A stretch of DNA of 64,000 bases from Papio anubis (lineage: Eukaryota > Chordata > Mammalia > Primates > Cercopithecidae), in NCBI RefSeq assembly GCF_008728515.1, contig NC_044981.1, forward strand, positions 7,882,895-7,946,894, in the 5' to 3' direction. The notes under the pieces are model-generated. The model searched no databases. It worked only from the letters and a program-made list of their open reading frames with translations, and was not told where the DNA came from. Position 1 is the stretch's first letter. Each line of letters starts with the position of its first letter. The position numbers and the translations under genes were made by a program. Shown one piece after another: positions 1 to 9,427 of this stretch.

Positions 1-945
1 TTTTTGCAATCTACTCATCTGACAAAGGGCTAATATCTAGAACCTATAAAGAACTCAATCAAAGTTACAAGGAAAAAACAACCCCATCAAAAAGTGGGCA
101 AAGGATATGAACAGATACTTCTCAAAAGAAGACATTCATACAGCCAACAGACACATGAAAAAATGTTCATCATCACTTGCCATCAGAGAAATGCAAACCA
201 AAACCACAATAAGATACCATCTCACACCAGTTAGAATGGCAATCATTAAAAAATCAGGAAACAACAGGTGCTGGAGAGGATGTGGAGAAATAGGAACACT
301 TTTACACTGTTGATGGGACTGTAAACTAGTTCAACCATTGTGGAAAACAGTGTGGCGATTCCTCAAGAATCTAGAACTAGAAATACCATTTGACTCAGCC
401 ATCCCATTACTGGGGATATACCCAAAGATTATAAGTCATGCTGTTATAAAGACACATGCACACATATGTTTACTGCGGCACTATTCACAATAGCAAAGAC
501 TTGGAATCAACCCAAATGTCCATCAGTGACAGACTGGATGAAGAAAATGTGGCACATATACACCATGGAATACCATGCAGCCATCAAAAAGGATGAGTTC
601 GTGTCCTTTGTAGGGACATTGTTGCAGCTAGAAACCATCATTCTCAGCAAACCATTGCAAGAACAGAAAACCAAATGCCGCATGTTCTCATTCATAGGTG
701 GCAATTGAACAATGAGAACACTTGGACACAGGAAGGGGAACATCACATACCGGGTCCTATTGTGGGGGTGGGGGGAGGGATAGCATTAGGAGATATACCT
801 AATGTAAATGACGAGTTAATGGGTGCAGCACACCAACATGGCACATGTATACATATGTAACAAACCTGAACGTTGTGCACATGTACCCTAGAACTTAAAG
901 TATAATAAAAATATATGTATATATATAAAAATATAAATAAAAGCA
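1..945 (+). mobile_element. L1PA-type LINE-1, 3' end of ORF2 and 3' UTR
   Basis: The left edge cuts into the C-terminal part of L1 ORF2. The sequence runs through the characteristic end of ORF2, then a G-rich 3' UTR (gggggtggggggaggg around 766-780) and an AT-rich tail near 905-945. It is the same family as the copy at 52442-54581, which lets the two be aligned directly. ORF2 is broken by stops (for example after 313), so the copy is dead. The L1PA subfamily number cannot be set by eye. Confidence 0.9.
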
Positions 946-1166
946 TTTAGTTGCTATGTAGTTAACGTATGTCTTGATATATTAGGGTTTACATCCTCCT
1001 AGGCTTCATGCTTCTCTTGCCTATTCTAGTTCCTTCTCCTGTACCTCCTTCCCCCTTCCATTATGCTTTCTTTTGAATTAAGTTGGTATTTTAAAAAATT
1101 TTCTCCCATTAGGTTGGCATTTTATTATCTTCCACTACTTTTTAGTTATAGAAATTACACCATGCA

Positions 1167-1461
1167 AGCCAGGCACGGTGGTTCATGCCTGTAATCCCAG
1201 CACTTTGGGAGGTCAAGGTGGGTGGATCACTTGAGTCCAGGAGTTTGAGACCAGCCTGGCCAACATGGTGAAACCCATCTCTACTGAAAACACAAAAACT
1301 AGCCTGGCATGGTGATGGGTGCCTGTAATCCGCTACTTGGGAGGCTGAGGCAGGAGAATCGCTTGAATCTGGGAGGCAGAGGTCGCAGTGAGCCGAGGTC
1401 AGACCACTGCACTCCAGCCTGGGTAACAGAGCAAGACTCTTACTGGAAAAAAAAAAAAAAA
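1167..1461 (+). mobile_element. Alu, sense
   Basis: A complete dimeric Alu from a GGCC-like head at 1167 to a poly(A) tail at about 1447-1461. The left arm (ggtcaaggtgggtggatcacttgag) and scattered changes suggest AluS. The 946-1166 stretch before it shows nothing recognisable. Confidence 0.9.
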
Positions 1462-1499
1462 TTAATTTTATAAAAAGAAGCTAACATCATTAACACTTT

Positions 1500-2221
1500 T
1501 ACTTCAAAATGCAAACGACTTTATAATACTTTAATTTTGTTTAGATCCCTCCTCATTTTTGTTGAGACTTTAAATAATTATGTTTTCAAATCCCAAAGCA
1601 TAGCATTAATATCAGTTTTTGAAGAACAACATTCATTTGGATTTACTCATTTATTTACCCCATTTCTCTTGCTCTCCATTTCCTGCCCCATCTCTAAAAA
1701 ATTAGAGTCATTTTTCTCTTGCCCGAGAATGTTCTTTGGTGTTCCCTTCATTACAGGGATGCTTCTGGTAAATTCTCTCAGCTGTTGTTTACCTGAAAAT
1801 GTCTTTGTTTCCTTGTCATTCTTGATAGTTGTTTTTGCTAGGGATAGAATTCCAAAATTCAAAGACTTTATTCTTCTGTCTTCTATTATTTCTTTCAAGA
1901 AGTTAGCTGTCAGTCTTATGATTCATTCTTCGAGGATAATCTCTCCTCACCTACTCTGTCACTTGGTTTGCTTTAAATCTTCTCTTTGCCTTTCAGCAGA
2001 ATTTTACTATCAGTTTTTATTATCTTATGTGAGGTTTACAATGATTCTTAAAACTGTAAGTCTTTCATCAATTTTGAAAAATTCTTAGCCATTATCCCTT
2101 GAAATGTTGCTTCTGTCTCATTTTCTCTCTCCTTTCCTTCCAGGACTACACGTTATGTTCTTTCACTGTATTCCCTATCTTTTCTTTTTTATGTATTTCA
2201 TTTTCTCCCTCCCTTTCTTTT
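1500..2221 (-). mobile_element. Antisense L1M/HAL1 ORF1-like sequence, right part
   Basis: Read on the minus strand, this matches the recalled ORF1 region of old L1M/HAL1 elements: a 'gaagaaataatggctgaaaattt'-like stretch at about 2070-2110, then an 'aattctatccctagcaaaa'-like stretch near 1830-1860 and 'aaagacattttcagg' near 1790-1810. The same segment occurs in sense orientation at 29.8-31.0 kb. The 183-codon plus-strand ORF here is only the reverse of this repeat. Confidence 0.7.
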
Positions 2222-2519
2222 TTTTTCTTTTCTTTTTTTTTTGAGATGGAGCCTTGTTCTGTCACCTAGGCTAGAGTGCCATGGTGCAATCTTGGCTCAC
2301 TGCAACCTCTGCCTCCCACGTTCTAGCGATTCTCCTGCCTCAGCTTCCGAAGTAGCTTACAGGTGCCTGCCACCACGTCTAGCTAATTTTTGTACTTTCA
2401 GTAGAGACAGGTTTTCACCATGTTGGCTAGGCTGGTCTCAAATTCCAACCTTCAGTGATCCACTCACCTCAGCCTCCCAAAGTGCTGGGATTACAGGCAT
2501 GAGTCACTGCACCCAGCCT
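2222..2519 (-). mobile_element. Alu, antisense
   Basis: Begins with a poly(T)/CT tract at 2222-2241, followed by the Alu right arm and then the left arm, ending at the GGC head near 2519. It interrupts the antisense L1M/HAL1 copy. Confidence 0.9.
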
Positions 2520-3420
2520 CTTTTATGTATCTTCTAAACTTTTATTTTTCTGTGCTTCATTCTACATATTTTCTTCAGATTTTCCTGCTCCACTCCTTCT
2601 CTCTTTAGCTGTCTCTAATCTGCCATAAATCTTCCATTGAGTTTTTCTTTTGTTATCATAATTTTTAGTTGTAGAACTTTGTTTTTTTATAGCATTTCTA
2701 GTTCCTGCTTAAGTTGCCAATCTCATCTTTTATTTCTTTAAATATATTAGTCAGTGTTACTTTAAAATCTGTATAGGAGAATGACATTACTGAGATATGG
2801 CAGGATCCCCTGTGAGTCCATTTATATTGTCTATTGTTTCTCTTGGTGTTCAGTCACATTGCCTTGACCCCTTATGTATATAATAATGACTGCCTGAATT
2901 CTGGACAGTACACATAAAAAATGAGAGAGAATGTAAGGGCTAGGACAATGATATATTTCTCCAAAGAGGAATATAAATTTGCTCTTTATAGACATCTAGG
3001 GATATTACCAATCTTGATCCCACCAGGGATTGAGGTGATTCACAGCTGAATTGCAGTGTCTGTGAGGGATGGTCTATTTCTATACACATTTACTCCCATG
3101 CTATATAGCCTTTCAGGGTCCCAATCCAAAGTTTTGGGAGGTTTGCCAGACTATTGTTGTTTCAGACCCCAAACTCCGTTTTTTAGTTCCCTAGTCCACT
3201 GAGTTTGTCAAAAACTCTGCTAAGCTTATCAGACTCTCAGCTACCTCTAATGGAACATGCAGAGGTCCCTAAGGAAACAGTGGGCCCAGATGCTCACCTC
3301 TCTGTACTTCTTTCTTTTCCCAGATCTCAGTACTAATTATTCACTAACTTCTTAGGACTCCAATGTATCCAACCAAGTTTTTTAAAAAATTTATTCTCTG
3401 AGGAAGGTTGGTTTAAATTG
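2520..3420 (-). mobile_element. Antisense L1M/HAL1, upstream part
   Basis: Continuation of the same old element left of its ORF1-like part. On the minus strand it contains diverged sequence of the type found upstream of HAL1/L1M ORF1 ('tcaagagaaacaatagacaat'-like at about 2830). The outer boundary near 3420 is uncertain because divergence is high. Confidence 0.5.
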
Positions 3421-4015
3421 AGTAGTCTGCCATAATCAAAAGCAAATCCCCATTATAAATATTTTATTATCACAACTACTTGTCCATTCATGGTAGTATG
3501 CTGGGGGCATAGCAGCACACATGATAAATTTCATATAAATTAAGTGTACAATTTTTCTGTCTCATAAGAGAATATATCTGTGGCATTATTTGTTAGCATG
3601 TCATTATCACAGGTTTTGACAGGATGGTAGGGAATAGATATTATTCCTTAATTCCATAGGTTTTAGAGTATGGAAGGATCATGTAAATTCACCTAAACTC
3701 CTCCCTCCATTTCATAGAGGCAGTAACAGAGCCCCAGGGATGTGGAGTAATTTATCCAAGATCATACAATCAGCTAGTGGCACAAGCAGATTCTTAAATC
3801 AGTTATCACACTTCCTAGAGCTCTGAGTTCTTTCTTCCATGACACACTGAAGTGTTGTTTGAGAAAGCTTCTACACATGAATTGGAATTTCAAGTGTGTT
3901 TCTGAGACTAAGAGAGAAGTGAGGCTAGAGGACCGAGATGATAGGGCATTCAAGTCATTAGGTGCAACTTGAAAAGAAAAAAAAAAGGCTTAGGTAGGAA
4001 TGGGTTGATGAGGTA
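3421..4015. other. Intergenic DNA, one possible ancient SINE fragment
   Basis: No gene is seen. About 3665-3835 has the layout of an old mammalian interspersed repeat ('...cagaggcagtaacagagccccagggatgtgg...agatcatacaatcagctagtggcacaagcag'), resembling the antisense MIR core. It is too diverged to name confidently. Confidence 0.4.
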
Positions 4016-4030
4016 AAGAAACTGATGGAT
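4016..4030 (+). repeat. Target-site duplication, copy 1 of 3
   Basis: The sequence aagaaactgatggat lies immediately left of the Alu at 4032. Related copies occur at 4347-4360 and at about 8196-8210. Three copies fit a retrocopy insertion that duplicated the site, followed by an Alu that inserted at the 5' copy and duplicated it again. Confidence 0.85.
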
Positions 4031-4031
4031 C

Positions 4032-4346
4032 GGCTGGGCACGGTGGCTCACGCCTGTAATCCCAGCGCTTTGGGAGGCCGAGGAGGGTGGATCACCTGAG
4101 GTGGGGAGTTCGAGACCAGCCTGACCAACATGGTGAAACCCCATTTCTACTAAAAATACAAAATTACCTGGACGTAGTGGCGCATGTCTGTGATCCCAGC
4201 TACTTGGGAGGCTGAGGCAGGAGAATCGCTTGAACCCGGGAGATGGAGGTTGCGGTGAGCTGAGATCACGCCACAGCACTCTAGCCTGTGCAACAAGAGC
4301 GAAACTCCGTCTCAAAAAAAAAAAAAGGAAAAAAAGAAAAAAAAAG
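4032..4346 (+). mobile_element. Alu inserted into the retrocopy's 5' target-site duplication
   Basis: A complete sense Alu (ggctgggcacggtgg head; A-rich tail with G interruptions from about 4314) sits between copies 1 and 2 of the actgatggat direct repeat. Its flanking duplication is the same sequence that flanks the PIP5K1A retrocopy. The Alu therefore arrived after the retrocopy and is not part of the mRNA. Confidence 0.9.
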
Positions 4347-4360
4347 GAAAACTGATGGAT
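4347..4360 (+). repeat. Target-site duplication, copy 2 of 3
   Basis: gaaaactgatggat lies between the Alu tail and the first base of the PIP5K1A 5' UTR. It is both the 3' duplication of the Alu and the 5' duplication of the retrocopy. Confidence 0.85.
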
Positions 4361-4630
4361 GGAAGCGGCTGGGTTGGGCGATAAACAGGCCGTGGCTAGG
4401 GAGGACAGAGAGGCGGCGCTCACTTCTCGGGGACTTTTCATGCCTCGTTTGTTTGTTTTTTTCAGATGTGGCTTGGTCCTGACGCAGCGTCCAAGCAGCC
4501 AGCTTGAGCTTAATCCTTTGTGAAGGGGAAGGTCTCCCCTGCGGAAAGCGGTTAAACTTGTGGAGGGGGTGCGCGGCGGGAGTTCTCCCCCATGCCAGGC
4601 GAACGGTGCGGCCTTGACCTGGTCCTGTAG

Positions 4631-4774
4631 CCCGGCTCCACGGGTCTGAGGGAGGCCCCAGAGGCGGCGGGGAGGCGGCCCGGCTCCACGGGTCTGAGGG
4701 AGGCCCCAGAGGGGGCGGGGAGGCGGCCCGGCTCCACGGGTCTGAGGGAGGCCCCAGAGGGGGCAGGGAGGTGG
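4631..4774 (+). repeat. Three tandem 48-bp repeats in the retrocopy 5' UTR
   Basis: Units start at 4631, 4679 and 4727, each beginning cccggctccacgggtctgag and ending in a GGCGG-rich stretch. The copies differ at only a few positions, for example gaggcggcgg in unit 1 and gagggggcag in unit 3. A degenerate fourth start (cccgcagaacacggg) follows at 4775. The period is a multiple of three, so the antisense strand reads as a 16-residue Pro-rich repeat, which is a by-product. Confidence 0.95.
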
Positions 4775-4885
4775 CCCGCAGAACACGGGTTCTGTAAAAA
4801 GACGTGGAGAAGATTCGATTCCGAGAAGAGGAAGCGCCGGGTGGAAAGAGAACCAGGCGGCTGAGGGGGGCAGGGCGCTGCCAAG

Positions 4886-6394
4886 ATGGCGTCCGCCTCC
4901 TCCCAGCCGTCGTTGGCGGTCGGTTTTCCATCCTTGGATCCCGGAGTCCCTTCCTGTACCGCGTCCTCAGCGTCTGGAATCAAGAGCCCCACGGCATCCG
5001 AGGTGCTTTATGCCTCTGGCATGCCCATCAAGAAAACAGGCCATCGAGGTGTCGATTCCTCAGGAGAGACAACATATAAAAAGACACCCTCATCAGCCTT
5101 GAAAGGTGCCATCCAGTTAGGCATCACTCACACAGTGGGGAGCCTGAGTACCAAACCGGAGCGTGATGTCCTCATGCAAGATTTCTACGTGGTGGAGAGT
5201 ATCTTCTTCCCCAGTGAAGGGAGCAAGCTGACCCCTGCTCATCACTACAACGACTTTCGTTTCAAGACCTATGCACCTGTTGCCTTCCGCTACTTTCGGG
5301 AGCTATTTGGTATTCCGCCGGATGATTACTTGTGCTCCCTCTGCAGTGAGCCGCTGATTGAACTCTGTAGCTCTGGAGCTAGTGGTTCCCTGTTCTGTGT
5401 GTCCAGTGACGATGACTTCATTATTAAGACAGTCCAACATAAAGAGGCGGAGTTTCTGCAGAAGCTGCTTCCAGGATACTACTTGAACCTCAACCAGAAC
5501 CCTCGGACTTTGTTGCCTAAATTCTATGGACTGTACTGTGTGCAGGCAGGTGGCAAGAACATTCGGATTGTGGTGATGAACAATCTTTTACCAAGATCAG
5601 TCAAAATGCATACCAAATATGACCTCAAAGGCTCAACCTACAAACGCCGGGCTTCCCAGAAAGAGCGAGAGAAGCCTCTTCCCACATTCAAAGACCTAGA
5701 CTTCTTACAAGACATCCCTGATGGTCTTTTTTTGGATGCTGACATGTACAATGCTCTCTGTAAGACCCTGCAGCGTGACTGTTTGGTGCTGCAGAGCTTC
5801 AAGATAATGGACTATAGCCTCTTGCTGTCAATCCACAATATGGATCATGCACAACGAGAGCCCTTAAGCAGCGACACCCTTCAAGTGTCAGTTGACACTC
5901 AAAGACTGACCCCCCAAAAGGTTCTGTACTCCACAGCCATGGAATCCATCCAGGGAGAGGCTCGCCCGGGCGACACCATGGAGACCGATGACCATATGGG
6001 TGGCATCCCTGCTCAGAGTAGTAAAGGGGAAAGGCTTCTGCTTTATATTGGCATCATTGACATTCTACAGTCTTACACATGTCTTAAGAAGTTGGAGCAC
6101 TCTTGGAAAGCCCTGGTACATGACGGGGACACTGTCTCAGTACACAACCCAGGCTTCTACGCTGAACGGTTCCAGAGCTTCATGTGCAACGCAGTATTTA
6201 AGAAGATCCCCTTGAAGCCTTCTCCTTCCAAAAAGTTTGGGACTGGCTCATCTTTCTCTCGGCGTACGGGCTCCAGTGGCAACTCCTGCATTACTTACCA
6301 GCCACTGGTCTCTGGGGAACACAAGGCACAAGTGACAACAAAGGCAGAAGTGGAGCCAGGTGTTCACCTTGGTCATCCTGATGTTTTACCGTAG
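4886..6394 (+). CDS. Residual 502-aa PIP5K1A-like kinase ORF of the retrocopy
   Basis: The ORF opens at the parental start (MASASS, with favourable context aagATGg) and runs 502 codons without a frameshift to a TAG; the parent is about 562 residues, so roughly 60 C-terminal residues are lost. Recognisable parts are the Gly/Ser-rich nucleotide loop (about 161-175), the ATP-site lysine K181 in FIIKTV, the DLKGSTYKRRAS segment (246-257), the catalytic MDYSLL motif (308-313), the metal-binding IID motif (D392), and an activation loop with K401/K402. Parent enzymes make PI(4,5)P2 from PI4P at membranes. The copy differs from the parent as I recall it at many sites, including P144, C150, C171, T243 and T398-C399-L400. 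It lacks a short N-terminal segment after SEVL, as in a shorter splice form. Whether it is transcribed or translated is unknown; a drifting pseudogene is the default reading. Confidence 0.5.
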   Translation: MASASSQPSLAVGFPSLDPGVPSCTASSASGIKSPTASEVLYASGMPIKKTGHRGVDSSGETTYKKTPSSALKGAIQLGITHTVGSLSTKPERDVLMQDFYVVESIFFPSEGSKLTPAHHYNDFRFKTYAPVAFRYFRELFGIPPDDYLCSLCSEPLIELCSSGASGSLFCVSSDDDFIIKTVQHKEAEFLQKLLPGYYLNLNQNPRTLLPKFYGLYCVQAGGKNIRIVVMNNLLPRSVKMHTKYDLKGSTYKRRASQKEREKPLPTFKDLDFLQDIPDGLFLDADMYNALCKTLQRDCLVLQSFKIMDYSLLLSIHNMDHAQREPLSSDTLQVSVDTQRLTPQKVLYSTAMESIQGEARPGDTMETDDHMGGIPAQSSKGERLLLYIGIIDILQSYTCLKKLEHSWKALVHDGDTVSVHNPGFYAERFQSFMCNAVFKKIPLKPSPSKKFGTGSSFSRRTGSSGNSCITYQPLVSGEHKAQVTTKAEVEPGVHLGHPDVLP

Positions 6395-8164
6395 AATCCT
6401 CCTTTGGAGGAAATCAGTGAGGGCTCACCTATTACTGAGCCCAGTTTCTCACCTGTAGTTGGAGAGACTTTGCGTATGCTAAGTACAAGTACAACCTTGG
6501 AAAACTTGAACGTGCAGAGTCAGAGTTCACCCATTAAGCGCAAAGCCTCAGAAGACCTGGAAAGAGATTCTGCCTCTCTGTGATCCCAAGATGTCAGCCC
6601 TTGCCCCAGCAATGTGGAATTTTCTTCTACTTGGTCATCAAAAAAGGAGTGTAAAAGAAGCGAGGTGGGCTCTCCATCTTCTTCCTGAAGAAGAGCCTCC
6701 TCCTCTTCTCTGTCCTCATGAATGGGCATTAGTGCCTCGGACAGTTGAGGACCACAGCATCCCCTCCACTCCAGAGTTAGGTGGCACGGATTTTCAACTG
6801 GCTAACCTTGGCTTCCACAACTGAATTTTTTTCAGACCCCCATTCTTCATGCTGGAAATGAGATTACTAGACTTGGCAGTTTTCTTTCCCCTCATCTTTC
6901 ACCAGGAACTGGACTCTTAATTTCCTCAGGACAGACTAGCTGGCACATTATCCCCACCTCTTTCTCTCTGATCCCTGGAAGAAGACCCCTGTAATCTCTG
7001 TAAAGGTTTTTGGGGGATAGGGGTGTTTAACCACCTCCCAACTTTTTTTTTCCCCTGAAAAAAGGAAAAAGCGCACAGCACAAAATTTCAAGCCAGTTTC
7101 AGATCAAAACTCCAGAAGTGTTGATGAGATGCCTATTCGTAGGGTTCCCTCAGAAGAGCCGCAGTGTTTGTGAAGAGAAAAGTAGTGATTGCTCTGCCAG
7201 AAGCAGCACCTCTTTAAACTCCTCCTCTCTTGATGAATTTCTTGAGGCTGAAGGAATGGAGAGAGTGGGACGTGGGGTAATCTTTACCCCTTTTGTTAAA
7301 ACATGAGGCAGCCATGGGTTGGGAGATCATAGCCCTTCCTAGGCAGAATCCTATTCACTGCCAGGCTGTAATGATTATTACTGTTTTGCAATTTGAAATA
7401 TATTCTGGTTGCTTTTCTAAAATATGAAGACTTACCAAGTGAATTTTAGATCATTCTCCAAAGGAGATTTTTTTGCTCTTTCCATCTTTTCCAACAGTGT
7501 TCTCCTGTTTGTGGTGCTAAGGTGAAGAGGGGACACCTCGGTCTGTTTAACAGGCAGCCCGTATCTATGAGGCCAGCAAATATTTTCTTAAACTCAAGGG
7601 GAGACAGTGGATTCTTGCCTCGGTGAGGTCATTGCTATGCCATATGTCCTACCCCCCTGTCTTCATGCAGAGAAGTTGGAAATGGGGGCTACATATGTCC
7701 TCTCCTCCCCATCTACAAGAGTTGTGGTTTTCCATCTGATCCTTCCACTGTTGTCAGGAGAAGAAGGGGGCCTGGTATCTCAGGCAGATTGTTGAATTCC
7801 TGTTCTACCCCTTCTCTATCCCACCCTGCCTTGATAGTAGGTTAGCCCATACCCCAAATAACTTTTTATATTAGATACCCCCAGTCAGTTTCTGGCGGCC
7901 TGTCTTTGCTGCCATGTTCTTTTCTACAAGAAGGAAAGAAACAATTCTTGCTATTTTTTTTCATAATTTACTATTTATGATGGATTTATGTGTTTTATTA
8001 AGGACAGAGTTCTGTAAGGGGTGGGAGGGAATATTTGAGGGAGGGCTGGGTCTTAGGGAAAGGAGTGGGAAATCCACATTTTTATGAAGTGTCTCTATTT
8101 GCCTCTACTTTGTATCGTTCAGAAAAGGCAAATGCAATATAAAAATGATATATGGTTTTAATGT

Positions 8165-8170
8165 AATAAA
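8165..8170 (+). promoter_or_regulatory. Fossil polyadenylation signal of the retroposed mRNA
   Basis: AATAAA lies about 18 bases before the short A run at 8189-8197, the expected spacing for the mRNA end that was reverse transcribed. Confidence 0.85.
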
Positions 8171-8195
8171 CTTCAATCAGTTATTTAGAAAAAAA

Positions 8196-8210
8196 AAGAC
8201 ACTGATGGAT
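8196..8210 (+). repeat. Target-site duplication, copy 3 of 3
   Basis: aagacactgatggat directly follows the retrocopy poly(A). It matches the 5' copies except for one base (gac for gaa), closing the insertion on the right. Confidence 0.85.
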
Positions 8211-9100
8211 CATTTTGATAACAATGAAGAAAGGAGACAGGGATAAGGAAAAGTTGAGGTTATCCTGTAAAGCATCTTAAAGCAGAAAGGAAGGCTCTTA
8301 GTTTGTAATTTAATACACCTGACTGTAATAATTTTAAAGCAGGAGTCAAGGAAGGAAGGCAGCTGACTATGCCATGTGTGTGTCAGCATAAGGCAAAGGC
8401 AGAGCAAGGTGAAAAGGCATGACCAGGAAAGATGATATTCATTGTCATAAATAAATGCAGAGAGAAATACATTTTTTTGTGTGAAAAAGAACTTTTTTCT
8501 GGACCCATATACTTTATAAGCATAGGGTACCACTTATTCTTCAAACTACCCAAACTAGTCATAGATGAATTTTCAATGTTTTTATATGACTTCTTTCATG
8601 AGCCTAAAATACTATTTCTTACAATGTGTCTTTCCATAACTTATCTGCTTAAAGATACCTGCTAGAGTACCAGGAGCCTTAATGAGAGGCTTCTTTAATG
8701 TTATGTTACTAGCATCACTTCTGAGACACATTTATTCATCCACTCACATACTAAACCACTCATCTGAGAAGCACTTATTAAAATTTACACTAGAACTAAG
8801 GAAACAGATAAAAGACACAATCCCTGATGCCAAGAAGTTGCCTGGCTTGCTGATGGAATTTCCTAGTACCCCATGTTATTCTTGGCTGCGCAAAAATTAA
8901 ATTTTTAAACTTTTATTATTGTCTAAAATTATGGGTTATACCATTTAGAGAACAAAGCCTCACTACTGTTGCAGGTTGAGGTTACCATTGGGATATTAGG
9001 TATCAACACAGGCCCTATGACACAATCTGTGTAAAAACTGTAGCCTTTTGCATAAGGAAAAGTCTGTGTCACTTTTTCTAAAGCTGTGTGAAAACAGCAA
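8211..9100. other. Intergenic DNA, nothing recognised
   Basis: AT-rich unique-looking sequence. Short ORFs on both strands show no protein family features. No splice-bounded exon or RNA gene was recognised. Confidence 0.5.
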
Positions 9101-9110
9101 AATTATATCC

Positions 9111-9418
9111 TCTTCTTTTTTTTTTTTTTTTTTTTTGAGACGAGTCTCGGTCTTGTTGCCCAGGCTGGAGTGCAATGGCTCTGTCTCAGCTCACTGCAAC
9201 CTCCACCTCCCAGGTTCAAGAGATTCTTCTGCCCCAGCCCCCAAAGTAGCTGGGATTACAGGTGTGCGCCACCACACCCAGCTAATTTTTTGCATTTTTA
9301 GTAGAGATGAGTTTCACCATGTTGGCCAGGCTGGTCTCGAACTCCTGACCTCAGGTGATCCACCCTCTTTGGCCTCCCAAAGTGCTGAGATTACAGGTGT
9401 GAGCCACTATGCCTGGCC
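9111..9418 (-). mobile_element. Alu, antisense, with TSD
   Basis: A poly(T) head of about 18 bases, followed by a full antisense Alu ending in gcctggcc at 9418. It is flanked by the direct repeat aattatatc at 9101-9109 and 9419-9427. The ORF across it is Alu-derived. Confidence 0.93.
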
Positions 9419-9427
9419 AATTATATC

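Larger units (their letters stand above)
4361..8197 (+). pseudogene. PIP5K1P1: Full-length processed copy of PIP5K1A mRNA
   Basis: This is an intronless copy of the type I phosphatidylinositol-4-phosphate 5-kinase alpha mRNA. It has a GC-rich 5' UTR (4361-4885), a kinase reading frame (4886-6394), leftover parental C-terminal coding sequence (6395 to about 6535), a long 3' UTR, AATAAA at 8165-8170, a short poly(A) at 8189-8197, and a 3' target-site duplication. These are all hallmarks of L1-driven retroposition. After the TAG at 6392-6394 the parental frame continues as PPLEEISEGSPI and GETLRMLSTSTTLEN, then appears to lose one A near 6502 compared with the parent as I remember it. There is no PSMD4 sequence, so this is not the PIPSL chimera. 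The symbol is inferred from the BLOC1S5-linked location; I recall a human PIP5K1P1 at 6p24.3 but could not check it. Confidence 0.93.

Noticed and set aside
1537..2088. 183-codon plus-strand ORF
   Set aside because: Antisense of an L1M/HAL1 ORF1-like region; low-complexity Ser/Leu/Phe composition as expected from reversed A-rich DNA.
3950..4992. Long minus-strand ORFs over the retrocopy 5' UTR with a Pro-rich 16-residue repeat
   Set aside because: They are the antisense reading of the 48-bp triplication and the neighbouring Alu; the period being a multiple of three keeps frames open.
6591..7306. Small ORFs in the retrocopy 3' region
   Set aside because: They lie in former PIP5K1A 3' UTR and have no independent support.
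4361..8197. PIPSL (PIP5K1A-PSMD4 chimeric retrogene)
   Set aside because: Only PIP5K1A coding and 3' UTR sequence follows the kinase frame; no PSMD4 sequence is present, and the genomic neighbourhood is BLOC1S5.
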